A stretch of DNA of 64,000 nucleotides from an uncultured Eubacteriales bacterium. GTDB lineage: Bacteria > Bacillota > Clostridia > Christensenellales > Aristaeellaceae. Under the pieces are notes generated by a model. It was not told the origin of the DNA and made no database searches. It worked only from the letters and a program-made list of their open reading frames with translations. The position numbers were made by a program, and so were the translations under genes. Positions 1 through 8,155 of the stretch are shown here, one piece after another (the stretch's first letter is position 1; every line of letters begins with the position of its first letter). The DNA is taken from the NCBI GenBank assembly GCA_900315315.1, contig OMYT01000011.1, positions 1 to 64,000 on the forward strand. Reading direction: 5' to 3'.

Positions 1-13
1 GAGCTACCAAGGC
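1..13 (-). tRNA. tRNA cut by window edge (5' end only)
   Basis: Read on the minus strand this gives a seven-base acceptor arm GCCTTGG followed by TAGCTC, the usual T8-A9 and start of a D-arm. It begins five bases after the CCA end of tRNA-Asp, so it is the third member of the same array. The anticodon lies outside the window, so its identity cannot be told. Confidence 0.6.
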
Positions 14-18
14 AGATA

Positions 19-95
19 TGGCGACCCGGAAGGGGCTCGAACCCTCGACCTCCAGCGTGACAGGCTGGCGCTCTAACCAACTGAGCTACCGGGCC
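19..95 (-). tRNA. tRNA-Asp (GTC)
   Basis: The minus strand folds as a full cloverleaf. The acceptor GGCCCGG pairs with CCGGGTC (one G-U pair), followed by discriminator G and an encoded CCA. The D-arm is TAGCTCAGTTGGTTAGAGC, the anticodon loop reads CTGTCAC with anticodon GTC, and the T-arm carries GGTTCGAGCCC. It decodes GAC/GAU. It is the second gene of a Val-Asp-x array and needs no CCA addition. Confidence 0.96.
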
Positions 96-103
96 GGATA
101 TAT

Positions 104-179
104 TGGTGGGAACAACAGGGCTCGAACCTGTGACCCTTTGCTTGTAAGGCAAATGCTCTCCCAGCTGAGCTATGCTCCC
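104..179 (-). tRNA. tRNA-Val (TAC)
   Basis: The minus strand folds as a cloverleaf with acceptor GGGAGCA pairing with TGTTCCC, discriminator A and encoded CCA. The D-arm starts TAGCTCAGCTGGGAGAGC, the anticodon loop contains TAC, and the T-loop is GGTTCGAGCCC. It reads GUA and other valine codons by wobble. It is the first gene of the array, eight bases ahead of tRNA-Asp. Confidence 0.96.
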
Positions 180-229
180 CCACTGCCAACCGATGCAGCC
201 GAACCCGGCTTTCCACAAGCGGCTTTGTT

Positions 230-258
230 ATATTATCTTATTCGATATTTTTTGTCAA
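230..258 (-). promoter_or_regulatory. sigma-A promoter of the tRNA array
   Basis: On the minus strand a perfect -35 box TTGACA is followed after 17 bp by TAATAT. It lies about 50 bp ahead of tRNA-Val, which fits a strong stable-RNA promoter. Confidence 0.8.
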
Positions 259-296
259 GCGGTTTTTTCTGTTATGAAAATGTCACAAAAATGAAA

Positions 297-325
297 TTGT
301 ATCATTCTTCATTATATGTTATGAT
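297..325 (+). promoter_or_regulatory. putative promoter of uraA-pyrR
   Basis: TTGTAT, 17 bp, TATGAT. Transcription would start near 332, leaving a leader of about 150 nt before uraA, a length usual for attenuated pyrimidine genes. The boxes are not perfect; the call rests on spacing and position. Confidence 0.5.
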
Positions 326-331
326 TTCACA

Positions 332-441
332 GGTGGGTCTTTAAGACGGCACGGGATGCCGACAAGATGCGACCGACGACCGACAGGTCATGCTTTAACG
401 CGATCGTAGCTTGCCAGTTTTCATGCCGGCAGGCTTTTTCT
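332..441 (+). promoter_or_regulatory. uraA leader with intrinsic terminator (attenuator)
   Basis: The leader holds a small hairpin at 347-361 (stem CGGCA/TGCCG) and ends in a terminator: stem AGCTTGCC (408-415) with GGCAGGCT (428-435), one G-U pair, then a run of T. The terminator stands about 40 bp before the uraA start, so it can only act as an attenuator. Regulation by PyrR is inferred from the neighbouring pyrR gene. I could not find the usual PyrR-binding loop (UCCNGNGAGG type), so the ligand or protein that controls it is uncertain. Confidence 0.5.
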
Positions 442-481
442 TTTGCAAAGGCCCTCCGAACAAAAAGAAGGAGGATGTCCC

Positions 482-1864
482 ATGAATCTTGTCTACAAGG
501 TCAACGACAAACCCAAATTCGGTCAGCTGATCATCTTCGCACTGCAGCAGCTGCTGGCCATTCTGGCCGCGACGATCGCGGTGCCTGCCATCACCAACGG
601 CACAATCCAAACCGTTTTCGGCGATGGGGCTGCTTTTATGAGCCAGAGCGCGGCCCTCTTCGGCGCCGGCGTCGGAACGATCGTTTATCTGCTGTTTACC
701 AAGTTCAAGAGCCCGGTTTTCCTGGGGTCAAGCTTTGCCTTCCTTGGTTCCATGGCGGCCGCATTTGAAGGAGCCGCTACTGCCGGGGCAACCGAAAAGA
801 TGGGGTTTGCCGGTCTCATAATCGGTGCTGCCTTTGCAGGGCTGGTCTATGTTGTTATCGCGATCATTGTGAAAACCTCCGGTGTTGCCTGGGTCAGAAA
901 GCTCATGCCTCCGGTTGTCATCGGGCCGACTGTGGCCATCATCGGTCTGTCGCTGGCCGCCAATGCCATCGGAAACTCCTTTGGTTTCGCAAATCCCATG
1001 TCTTCCTATGTAATGGACACAGCAGGATGGGTCAATCTCATCTGCGCTTTGGTAACGCTGCTGACCGTCATCTTCTTTTCCGTCAAGGGTAAGAAAATGA
1101 TGAAGCTGATTCCCTTTATTCTTGGTATCATCGCGGGTTATGTAGTAGCCTTGATTTTCACCCTGATTGGTAAATCTACCGGCAATGATGCCTTGAAAGT
1201 TCTCGACTTCAGCGCCTTCAACGCTATGAAATGGGTACCCGAGTTTACTTTCGTCGAAGCCCTTAAAGGGTTTGGCGATGTGAACGGAAAGTACATCGCC
1301 TCCATTGCTGTTGCCTATGTACCGGTAGCCTTCGTGGTTTTCGCAGAACATATTGCCGACCATAAGAACCTGTCTACCATTATCGACCATGACCTTCTTG
1401 AAGATCCCGGCCTCCATCGGACCCTGCTGGGTGACGGTGTCGGCTCTATCGTCGGCGCATTCTTCGGCGGCTGCCCCAATACCACGTATGGTGAATCCGT
1501 TGGTTGTGTGGCTATCACCGGAAACGCTTCTGTCGTAACGATCCTGGCCACCGCAATCCTGGCCATCGCTGCCAGCTTCTGCGGTCCTTTTGTCACCTTC
1601 CTGAGCACGATCCCCACCTGTGTTATGGGCGGTGTGTGCATTACCCTGTATGGTTTCATCGCCGTTTCCGGTCTGAAGATGCTTCAGCCTGTGGATCTGA
1701 ATGACAACCGGAATCTCTTCACCGCTTCCGTGATCCTGATCGCCGGTATCGGCGGCATGAAGATGCAGATCGGTTCCGTTACGCTGACCGCTGTTGCGTG
1801 CGCACTGATCCTTGGTGTAATCGTGAATCTTCTGTTCAACCGTGCGGAGAAAAAAGCCCGGTAA
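482..1864 (+). CDS. uraA: uracil permease (NCS2 family)
   Basis: Integral membrane nucleobase:cation symporter of 460 residues that brings uracil in for salvage. The protein is almost wholly hydrophobic, with about 14 segments as in UraA. Two family marks are visible: the helix-8 motif AEHIAD near residue 290 and the helix-10 motif NTTYGESVG near residue 335; glutamates at both places bind the pyrimidine ring in UraA. NTTYGE is typical of uracil rather than xanthine transporters. The start is the ATG preceded by AAGGAGG (468-474); an upstream in-frame ATG at 443 lacks such a site. It follows an attenuator leader and precedes pyrR, so pyrimidine control is likely. Xanthine transport is a less likely alternative. 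Confidence 0.9.
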   Translation: MNLVYKVNDKPKFGQLIIFALQQLLAILAATIAVPAITNGTIQTVFGDGAAFMSQSAALFGAGVGTIVYLLFTKFKSPVFLGSSFAFLGSMAAAFEGAATAGATEKMGFAGLIIGAAFAGLVYVVIAIIVKTSGVAWVRKLMPPVVIGPTVAIIGLSLAANAIGNSFGFANPMSSYVMDTAGWVNLICALVTLLTVIFFSVKGKKMMKLIPFILGIIAGYVVALIFTLIGKSTGNDALKVLDFSAFNAMKWVPEFTFVEALKGFGDVNGKYIASIAVAYVPVAFVVFAEHIADHKNLSTIIDHDLLEDPGLHRTLLGDGVGSIVGAFFGGCPNTTYGESVGCVAITGNASVVTILATAILAIAASFCGPFVTFLSTIPTCVMGGVCITLYGFIAVSGLKMLQPVDLNDNRNLFTASVILIAGIGGMKMQIGSVTLTAVACALILGVIVNLLFNRAEKKAR

Positions 1865-1888
1865 GATTCAAATATTTGAAAGGCTTCA

Positions 1889-1910
1889 GCGGAGCGCTTC
1901 TGCGCTCCGC
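1889..1910 (+). terminator. hairpin between uraA and pyrR
   Basis: A perfect nine-base stem GCGGAGCGC/GCGCTCCGC with a four-base loop follows uraA. No clear T-run follows it (CTTCCTTA), so it may end only part of the transcripts or stabilise the uraA mRNA. It ends 12 bases before pyrR. Confidence 0.5.
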
Positions 1911-1922
1911 CTTCCTTAAAAA

Positions 1923-2459
1923 ATGCAACTGAAATCAATCATCATGGATGAAGCGGCGGTCCGCCGCAGCATGACGCGAATTACGCATGAGATCATCGAG
2001 AAGAACAGCGGCACGGCCGACCTGATTCTTCTCGGAATCCACCGCCGGGGCATGACCCTGGCGGCCATGCTGCGGGACAACATCATCCAATTTGAAGGGA
2101 AAGAGGTTCCGCTCGGCTGTATCGACATTTCCCTGTACCGGGACGACCTGACCGAGCTGAGCACCCTGCCGGAAACAGGCAAGACGGAGATCCCCTGCGA
2201 CCTGACCGGAAAAACCGTTATCATCGTGGATGACGTGATCTATACCGGCCGTACGGCCCGGGCCGCGATCGAAGCCGTGTTCCATTCCGGCCGCCCGAAA
2301 GCCATCCAACTGGCCGTGCTGATCGACCGGGGGCACCGGGAACTGCCGCTGCGCCCGGACTATGTTGGAAAAAACATCCCGACAAGCCACAGCGAGATGG
2401 TCTCGGTAATGGTGGACGAGTACGACGGGAAGACAGGCGTGGCTCTTTACCAGCTGTAA
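1923..2459 (+). CDS. pyrR: bifunctional PyrR: pyr mRNA-binding attenuator / uracil phosphoribosyltransferase
   Basis: Cytoplasmic protein of 178 residues. In this family it binds pyr-operon leader RNA when UMP is high, causing termination, and also converts uracil plus PRPP to UMP. The PRPP-binding loop VIIVDDVIYTGRT lies near residues 99-111. The N-terminus (DEAAVRRSMTRITHEIIE) matches the family closely, and full length is normal. The start gives the family's usual distance to DEAAV, although no good ribosome binding site precedes it; ATG at 1944 is the alternative. It lies 58 bp after uraA, beyond a strong hairpin, and probably shares its transcript. Confidence 0.93.
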   Translation: MQLKSIIMDEAAVRRSMTRITHEIIEKNSGTADLILLGIHRRGMTLAAMLRDNIIQFEGKEVPLGCIDISLYRDDLTELSTLPETGKTEIPCDLTGKTVIIVDDVIYTGRTARAAIEAVFHSGRPKAIQLAVLIDRGHRELPLRPDYVGKNIPTSHSEMVSVMVDEYDGKTGVALYQL

Positions 2460-2481
2460 CGCGGTTTCTGTTTTTTTCCTG

Positions 2482-2510
2482 TTTACAAACGGAGCTTTAT
2501 TTGCTAAAAT
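2482..2510 (+). promoter_or_regulatory. sigma-A promoter of rpsO
   Basis: TTTACA, 17 bp, TAAAAT, in the AT-rich gap after pyrR. It leaves an untranslated leader of about 120 nt. Confidence 0.7.
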
Positions 2511-2516
2511 AGACCC

Positions 2517-2637
2517 CGGCGCGCGAATGAACCGCTTGCTCAGATGACCGACTCTCCGACGGCCTTCCGGGTTAACGGCGATTGGCAGCCTGAATCATCC
2601 GGCTGATATGCCGGCTATCAAAACAGGAGGTTATCCC
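2517..2637 (+). promoter_or_regulatory. rpsO 5' leader, possible S15 autoregulatory RNA
   Basis: A leader of about 120 nt with several GC-rich inverted segments, for example CCGG...CCGG around 2598-2614, ending at AGGAGG (2623-2628). S15 represses its own mRNA through leader structures in several bacterial groups. That this leader does so is inferred from length and position only; I did not match a specific S15 leader model. Confidence 0.35.
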
Positions 2638-2892
2638 ATGAACAAGTCCGAAATCATTGCCGAGTATGCACAGCATGAAGGCGACACCGGTTCCCCCGAG
2701 GTGCAGATCGCTCTGCTCACCGCGCGGATCAACCATCTGAACGAGCACCTGAAGCTCAACAAGAACGACCACCACTCCAACCGCGGTCTTCTGCTGATGG
2801 TCGGCCGCCGCCGCAACATGCTCGAGTACCTGAAGAAGACTGACATCGAACGCTATCGTTCCCTGATCGCCCGGCTGAACCTGCGTAAGTAA
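2638..2892 (+). CDS. rpsO: 30S ribosomal protein S15
   Basis: Primary-binding small-subunit protein of 84 residues, close to the usual 88. It binds the 16S rRNA central domain and forms an inter-subunit bridge. The hallmark segment [18 protein letters not shown] is present, together with [16 protein letters not shown]. The start is the ATG after AGGAGG; the in-frame ATG at 2608 has no ribosome binding site. It has its own promoter and terminator and precedes pnp, the usual rpsO-pnp order. Confidence 0.97.
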   Translation: MNKSEIIAEYAQHEGDTGSPEVQIALLTARINHLNEHLKLNKNDHHSNRGLLLMVGRRRNMLEYLKKTDIERYRSLIARLNLRK

Positions 2893-2928
2893 GCCGCCTT
2901 CTCCCGGTACCACCAAGTCGCTTTTTCA

Positions 2929-2963
2929 AAGCCGCCGGATGGGTCTGAAGTCCGGCGGTTTTT
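2929..2963 (+). terminator. terminator after rpsO
   Basis: Stem CCGCCGGA with TCCGGCGG, about an 11-base loop, followed by TTTTT. Confidence 0.85.
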
Positions 2964-3081
2964 AAAAGTTTTTCCCGGAACGCGGAGTTTCGTATGTTAT
3001 CCCTTGAAAATCCCCGGCGGGGTTTTCATATGATAGCATACGGCGCTCCGGAACTATTATGATGTCAAAGGAGTGAAACGT

Positions 3082-5235
3082 ATGGAATCCAAGTCCTACA
3101 CAATGGATTTTGCCGGCCGCCCGCTGACGCTGGAGTTCGGCAGATATTGTGAACAAGCCAACGGCTCCGTCTGGGTGCACCTGGGCGACACTGTGGTGAT
3201 GGTCAATGCCACAATGGCTCCGACACCCCGGGACGGCGTTGACTTCTTCCCGCTTGCAGTAGACGTGGAAGAAAAACAGTATTCCGTCGGAAAAATCCCC
3301 GGCGGTTTCATCAAGCGCGAAGGCCGGCCCTCGGAGAAAGCCACGCTGACCTGCCGCCTGATTGACCGTCCCCTTCGTCCCCTGTTTGAAAAGGGTATGC
3401 GCAACGACGTTCAGGTCGTCGTCACGATTCTAAGCGTTGAGCAGGACGTTCCTCCGGAAATCCCGGCCATGATCGGCTCTTCCATTGCCCTGGCCGTAAG
3501 CGATATCCCGTGGAACGGCCCCACCGGCGCCGTGCTGGTCGGCCGGGTGGACGGCAAGTTCATCATCTGCCCTGATGAGGAGCAGCGCGCAAAGAGCGAC
3601 CTGAGCCTGTACGTAGCCGGCACGGAAGAGGCCATCATGATGGTTGAAGCCGGCGCGAAGGAACTGTCCGAAGAAACCATGCTGGACGCGATCCTCTTCG
3701 GTCATGAGGAGATCAAGAAGCTGGTTGCTTTCCAGAAACAGATCGTTGCCGAAATCGGCAAGGAAAAGAAAGTCGTTCCGCTGATCACCACCGGCGACGA
3801 CATCAAGGAAGCCGTTCGTGAGTTCGCGTACGACAAGTGCGTATGGACCTTCGAAACATTTGACCGGAAGGAACGGCAGGAGCGCGAGGCGCAGACCAAG
3901 GAAGAAACCCTGACGGCCCTGGCGGACCGGTTCCCGGAACGGGAAAGCGAGATTGCCGATGCGCTGTACTACCTGAACAAGGAAGTCATGCGTGCGAAGA
4001 TCCTGAACGAAGGCATCCGTCCCGACGGCCGCAAGGTTACCGAAATCCGCCCCATCTGGTGCGATGTCGGCGTCCTGCCCCGGACCCACGGAAGCGCCAT
4101 CTTCACCCGCGGACAAACGCAGGCCCTGACCGTGACCACCCTCGGCACCGTGAGCGAAGGCCAGACACTGGACGGCCTCAGCAATGAGGACTTCAAGCGC
4201 TACATCCACCACTACAATATGCCGCCGTACGCCACCGGCGAAGCCGGCCGGCTCAAAAGCCCCGGCCGCCGCGAAATCGGCCACGGCGCGCTGGCAGAGC
4301 GTGCGCTGCTCCCCGTGATCCCGGATGAAGAAGAATTCCCCTATGCGCTGCGCCTCGTGAGTGAGATCCTTTCTTCCAACGGATCCTCCTCCATGGCTTC
4401 CGTATGCGGCTCCACGCTGAGTCTGATGGATGCAGGCGTACCGATCCATGCTCCCGTTGCCGGCGTTGCCATGGGCCTGATCACGGACAAGGAAAGCGGC
4501 AAGCTCGCCGTGCTGACTGATATCCAGGGCCTGGAAGACTTCCTGGGCGATATGGACTTCAAAGTTGCCGGCTCCATGAACGGTATCACAGCCCTGCAGA
4601 TGGACATCAAGATTGCGGGCATCAACCGGGCCATCCTGCAGCAGGCACTGCGCCAGGCGCTGGAAGGCCGGCTGCACATTCTTAAAATCATGCTGGACAC
4701 GCTGGGACAGCCGCGCGAGGAACTGAGCCCCTACGCACCCAAGATCATCCGGTTCTCAATCAATCCTGAGAAGATCCGCGAAGTGATCGGACCCGGCGGA
4801 AAGATGATCAACAAAATCATTGCCGAGACCGGCGTCAAGATCGATATCGAGGACGACGGCAGCGTGTTCATCTCCACGCCCGATCAGGAAGCCGCGGAAA
4901 AGGCCCGCCACATCATCGAAGGAATTGCCAAGGATATCGAAGTCGGCGATGTATTCACCGGCAAGGTGGTCCGGATCATGAACTTCGGCGCCTTCGTGGA
5001 GCTTGCCCCCGGCAAGGACGGAATGATCCACATTTCGAAGCTGGACAACAAGCGGGTTGAGAAAGTGGAAGACGTCGTCAACATCGGCGATGAACTGGAA
5101 GTGAAAGTCAACGAGATCGACGCGCAGGGACGAATCAACCTGATCCGCAACGATATCGTGTACTCCGCGCCGGAATTTGCCCGCCGTGAAGGCGGCAACC
5201 GCCGTCCGCCCCGCCGCAACGGCAACAATGACTGA
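3082..5235 (+). CDS. pnp: polyribonucleotide nucleotidyltransferase (PNPase)
   Basis: Phosphorolytic 3'-to-5' exoribonuclease of 717 residues that degrades mRNA to nucleoside diphosphates, working as a trimer in the cytoplasm. Domains in order: RNase PH-like (about 10-140), helical linker, second RNase PH-like (about 315-460), KH (about 555-615, GXXG loop GPGG near 570) and S1 (about 620-690, starting GDVFTGKV). The tail is rich in Arg, Gly, Pro and Asn. Start: AAAGGAG (3067-3072) is nine bases before this ATG but abuts the in-frame GTG at 3073, so ATG is preferred. Length is standard. The neighbour rpsO is ended by its own terminator, so pnp needs its own promoter; none is clear-cut. Confidence 0.97.
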   Translation: MESKSYTMDFAGRPLTLEFGRYCEQANGSVWVHLGDTVVMVNATMAPTPRDGVDFFPLAVDVEEKQYSVGKIPGGFIKREGRPSEKATLTCRLIDRPLRPLFEKGMRNDVQVVVTILSVEQDVPPEIPAMIGSSIALAVSDIPWNGPTGAVLVGRVDGKFIICPDEEQRAKSDLSLYVAGTEEAIMMVEAGAKELSEETMLDAILFGHEEIKKLVAFQKQIVAEIGKEKKVVPLITTGDDIKEAVREFAYDKCVWTFETFDRKERQEREAQTKEETLTALADRFPERESEIADALYYLNKEVMRAKILNEGIRPDGRKVTEIRPIWCDVGVLPRTHGSAIFTRGQTQALTVTTLGTVSEGQTLDGLSNEDFKRYIHHYNMPPYATGEAGRLKSPGRREIGHGALAERALLPVIPDEEEFPYALRLVSEILSSNGSSSMASVCGSTLSLMDAGVPIHAPVAGVAMGLITDKESGKLAVLTDIQGLEDFLGDMDFKVAGSMNGITALQMDIKIAGINRAILQQALRQALEGRLHILKIMLDTLGQPREELSPYAPKIIRFSINPEKIREVIGPGGKMINKIIAETGVKIDIEDDGSVFISTPDQEAAEKARHIIEGIAKDIEVGDVFTGKVVRIMNFGAFVELAPGKDGMIHISKLDNKRVEKVEDVVNIGDELEVKVNEIDAQGRINLIRNDIVYSAPEFARREGGNRRPPRRNGNND

Positions 5236-5245
5236 TTGATCTATT

Positions 5246-5287
5246 GCCTCCGGAACGGTATTCTCTTCCGGAGGCATTCCCTTTTGC
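5246..5287 (+). terminator. hairpin terminator after pnp
   Basis: Perfect ten-base stem GCCTCCGGAA/TTCCGGAGGC, then ATTCCCTTTT. The T-run is imperfect, so some read-through into ruvX, 11 bp further on, is likely. Confidence 0.65.
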
Positions 5288-5298
5288 GAGGTTATTTC

Positions 5299-5718
5299 AT
5301 GAATGAGCGTATCGTGTGCCTCGATATCGGCGACGTTCGGATCGGGGTGGCCGTATCCGACCCGACAGGCACCATCGCTTCCCCGGTTGAAGTGATCCAA
5401 AGGGTCGGCTGGGGTCCGGACGTAAAGAAGATCAAAGCGATCTGCGACCGGTACGAAACAAACCGGATTCTGTCCGGTCTTCCGCTGAATATGGACGGAT
5501 CGGAAGGATTTCAGGCGGGAAAAGTACGGGATTTCTGCCGTCAGCTTGAGGCTGCCGGGATGAACGTTACTTTTCAGGATGAGCGGCTTTCCACCGTTTC
5601 CGCGGAAGAAGCACTGCTCGAAGACGGCATGTCCCGACAGGAAAGAAAAAAGAAGGTAGACAAGGTCGCTGCATCCGTGATTCTGCAGCAATGGCTGAAT
5701 TCGCGGGACAGCGGTTGA
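5299..5718 (+). CDS. ruvX: RuvX/YqgF, pre-16S rRNA processing nuclease
   Basis: Cytoplasmic RNase H-fold nuclease of 139 residues, in this family needed for final 5' trimming of 16S rRNA and once thought to be a Holliday-junction resolvase. Visible motifs: LDIGDVRIGVAVSDP at the N-terminus (first catalytic Asp), GLPLNMDGSEG, DERLSTVSAEEAL (Glu region) and VDKVAASVILQQWL (last Asp). The start is the ATG after GCGAGG; the longer frame from 5236 has no binding site and runs through the hairpin. Followed 28 bp later by a DUF1292 gene, the same pair as yrrK and yrzB in Bacillus. Confidence 0.93.
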   Translation: MNERIVCLDIGDVRIGVAVSDPTGTIASPVEVIQRVGWGPDVKKIKAICDRYETNRILSGLPLNMDGSEGFQAGKVRDFCRQLEAAGMNVTFQDERLSTVSAEEALLEDGMSRQERKKKVDKVAASVILQQWLNSRDSG

Positions 5719-5746
5719 CAGTCAATGAACAGAGGAGGAAAAAAAC

Positions 5747-6061
5747 ATGGCTGATGAACTCAACAGAAACAACGAAGCGAATGACCCGGAAGAAGAACTG
5801 AACGCGCTGGAGGAAGGCGACATCATTGAGATGATCGACGGCAACGGAAAAACCGTGCCTTTCATCTTCGTTGATGCACTGGAATACGAAGGAGACGTTT
5901 ATCTTGCCCTGGCCGAGCCGGAGGAAGAAGACGCCGTATTCTTCCTGAAGATCGAAGAGGACGCAGACGGAAGCGACATCTACACCGCACCCGATGAAGC
6001 GCTGGAAGACGCACTTTTTGAGCAGTTTATCAAGCAGCGCGAAAGCGAAGACGAAGAATAA
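5747..6061 (+). CDS. DUF1292 (YrzB-like) acidic protein
   Basis: Small, very acidic protein of 104 residues of unknown function. The DUF1292 core runs from IIEMIDGNGKTVPF to the end: a beta-rich stretch with alternating E/D blocks and FVDALEYEGDVYLALAEPE. It has no signal peptide or membrane segment, so it is cytoplasmic. Strong AGGAGG lies 10 bases before the ATG. Its place directly after ruvX is conserved in many Bacillota and suggests a link to ribosome or RNA metabolism, but that is inference from context only. Confidence 0.85.
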   Translation: MADELNRNNEANDPEEELNALEEGDIIEMIDGNGKTVPFIFVDALEYEGDVYLALAEPEEEDAVFFLKIEEDADGSDIYTAPDEALEDALFEQFIKQRESEDEE

Positions 6062-6066
6062 GACAA

Positions 6067-6103
6067 TCCGGAACCCGCATCAGGGTTCCGGACTTTTGCT
6101 TTT
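6067..6103. terminator. bidirectional terminator
   Basis: Perfect ten-base stem TCCGGAACCC/GGGTTCCGGA with a six-base loop. On the plus strand CTTTTGCTTTT follows, ending the ruvX operon. The converging GGDEF gene stops inside the hairpin. Confidence 0.85.
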
Positions 6104-8014
6104 ATTCAGCAACTCGTCAAAATCTCCTTTTCTGCGGCCGTATTTATACCTGTTTTTCTCTTCGTACATCGCCCGGTCTGCCCGGGTCATGAAACTGTCG
6201 ATGCTGTCCCCTTCCGCGGGAACCGCCGCGTAAACGCCCAGGCTGGCACTGATATCGCAGAGCCAGGGATCTTCCTCATTGATTCTTTTCAGCTCGCTGT
6301 TCACCAGCGGAATGATTTCTTCGGCCTTTCTCTCTGAATCAGCCAGTCCGTAAGCAATGAATTCGTCGCCGCTGATATGAACCGGGATCATTCCCTGCCG
6401 GGAAACAATCTGAAGCGCACGCCCCATACGGCAAATTGCTTCATCACCGGCAAGGTGACCGAAATGATCGTTAATATCCTTCATATGATTCATATCGCCG
6501 CTGAGCAGGACGAAAACCTTTCCTTCCTCCCTGGCCTGCTGCAGCATGGCAGGAGCCAGCTGCATATAACCTCTGCGGTTCAGCAAACCTGTCATGATGT
6601 CATGATTGGCCATCCGTTCGATGGTGGAAACCGATCTCTTGATATTCATCTGAAGATACAGGCTCATCAGGGTACCGTTCAGCAACATCAGGACAGGATA
6701 AAGCGCGGACCCGGTGCCGTTTCCGAGGTCCATCGCCACGTAGCCAAAGCTTCTGCCCCGGTAATAAAGCGGGCAGAAGACCAGGCAGGACGGATTCTTG
6801 CGTATATCATGAAGGGACGGCGTCAGGTCTGAGACCGGAAAAAAATACGGTTCATATTCCTTGCCGTTCCGGCTTCCATAAAGGAGCAGCATCTGATCCG
6901 GAAAGGACTGATCATTCGAACGGAGGGGCGCCTCCCGGCAAACCGCCGGATCAACACAAAGATAAAGTTCCCTGATATCCCAGCCCAGAATAAAATCACG
7001 AATCTTTTTTCTCGCTTCCTCTTCGTCCCCCACACCTGCCATCGTTCCGGAAAACATGCTGACACGCGTCAGGATTGTTTCCAGATTCCACCGTTCCGTT
7101 CCGAGCGCACGGAGTTTTTCATCGATATGCTCAATACTCTGTACACAACCGCAGGTATCGCCGAAAATCGGAATCGTGGAGAGTGTAACCGTCTTTTCCG
7201 TCGGGACAATCCCGTCAATCCAGCTGTTCAGAATATCTATGGCTTTTCTGGCTGACCGGTCAACGGGCCTGCAGATTGTCGTCAGCCCGCGCATCACGGA
7301 CTCCCGCAGAGCATCAAAACCGGTAACGGCAAGATCCTGCGGGACACGGATCCCATTCTCATTAAAGCATTCGATCATACTGAGCGCCATGTCATCATTG
7401 CCGCACATGACAGCATCCGGCAGTTCCCCGCCCATGGCGATGATTTTTTCCGCCGCGGCACGCCCGCCGACACGGGTCCATTTGCCGTCAAAGATCAAGT
7501 CGTCACTCAAAGCGAGCCCATGCTTCCTCATGACATGGCGGCAGGCGTCCACGCGGTTCTTCGCCACATTGGAATCCAGCGGACCGCTGACAAAAGCAAT
7601 CCTGCGGGCACCGTGCTCAACGATCAGATGCTCTGTCATTTCCTCAACGCTGATCCTATCGTCAAAAAGGATGGCCACGGCTCCTTCCTGAACGACATCA
7701 ATTGATACATGAGGTTTTCCCTTCAGCGGTTTGAGCACTTCAAAGAGCTTATTCAGGGCCATATCGTTCCCCATCGTCGCAGGCATGGAGATAAACCCGT
7801 CAAAATCCGAAAGGCCCACAAGATCATAAATCCTGCTCTCACCGGTTTCACTGGTGGAGACATCCACATTCATGTGGCCCTGACTGTTGAAAATACAGAT
7901 ATCGATATCATACTTTGCACCGGCGGAGACAAGGCCGGCGGCAAAATCCTGCTGATATTCCCGGTCGATACTGGCCATCAGTACAGCGATCCGTTTGCGA
8001 CCCACCGAATGCAC
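6080..8014 (-). CDS. LacI-type sensor / GAF-like / GGDEF protein, putative diguanylate cyclase
   Basis: Predicted cytoplasmic signalling protein of 644 residues. Residues 8-280 have the periplasmic-binding-protein fold of LacI/GalR regulators (start RIAVLMASI; GFDALRES), but there is no N-terminal helix-turn-helix. Residues 290-450 look like a GAF-type domain. Residues 465-625 form a GGDEF domain (HDIMTGLLNRRGY near 470, active-site loop SGDEF near 550). The first Gly of GGDEF is Ser, and the upstream product-inhibition site reads RQGM instead of RxxD, so feedback inhibition should be absent. No membrane segments are seen. A GTG three codons in is better spaced from AGAGGTG and may be the true start. 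Predicted role: c-di-GMP output to a small ligand, perhaps a sugar. Activity is not certain. Confidence 0.82.
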   Translation of the reverse strand: MHSVGRKRIAVLMASIDREYQQDFAAGLVSAGAKYDIDICIFNSQGHMNVDVSTSETGESRIYDLVGLSDFDGFISMPATMGNDMALNKLFEVLKPLKGKPHVSIDVVQEGAVAILFDDRISVEEMTEHLIVEHGARRIAFVSGPLDSNVAKNRVDACRHVMRKHGLALSDDLIFDGKWTRVGGRAAAEKIIAMGGELPDAVMCGNDDMALSMIECFNENGIRVPQDLAVTGFDALRESVMRGLTTICRPVDRSARKAIDILNSWIDGIVPTEKTVTLSTIPIFGDTCGCVQSIEHIDEKLRALGTERWNLETILTRVSMFSGTMAGVGDEEEARKKIRDFILGWDIRELYLCVDPAVCREAPLRSNDQSFPDQMLLLYGSRNGKEYEPYFFPVSDLTPSLHDIRKNPSCLVFCPLYYRGRSFGYVAMDLGNGTGSALYPVLMLLNGTLMSLYLQMNIKRSVSTIERMANHDIMTGLLNRRGYMQLAPAMLQQAREEGKVFVLLSGDMNHMKDINDHFGHLAGDEAICRMGRALQIVSRQGMIPVHISGDEFIAYGLADSERKAEEIIPLVNSELKRINEEDPWLCDISASLGVYAAVPAEGDSIDSFMTRADRAMYEEKNRYKYGRRKGDFDELLNKSKSPEP

Positions 8015-8047
8015 CTCTTTCTGTCCGGATTTTGCTTCACTGTGTTG

Positions 8048-8076
8048 ATTTTATCTTATCATTCCTTCAAGAGCAA
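8048..8076 (-). promoter_or_regulatory. promoter of the GGDEF gene
   Basis: On the minus strand TTGCTC, 17 bp, TAAAAT. An overlapping alternative is TTGCCT, 17 bp, TAAGAT. Confidence 0.5.
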
Positions 8077-8082
8077 GGCAAG

Positions 8083-8115
8083 CAAAAAAGAAAGAGAGCG
8101 GATTTTCATCCGCTC
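8083..8115 (-). terminator. terminator of the amino-acid ABC operon
   Basis: On the minus strand, perfect stem GAGCGGAT/ATCCGCTC with a four-base loop, followed by TCTTTCTTTTTT. Confidence 0.85.
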
Positions 8116-8155
8116 CCGGCCGGACCCGGCTGCACCCGCAGCACCAGAATCCGGT

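Noticed and set aside
443..481. Upstream in-frame ATG extending uraA by 13 residues
   Set aside because: No ribosome binding site there, and AAGGAGG sits eight bases before the ATG at 482, which also matches the family N-terminus.
728..1417. Long minus-strand open frame inside uraA, and similar ones inside pnp, pgi and the ABC genes
   Set aside because: Shadow frames of GC-rich genes: no family resemblance, biased composition and no ribosome binding sites.
3004..3034. TTGAAA and TATGAT before pnp as a promoter
   Set aside because: Spacing is 19 bp and a hairpin lies between; too weak to list.
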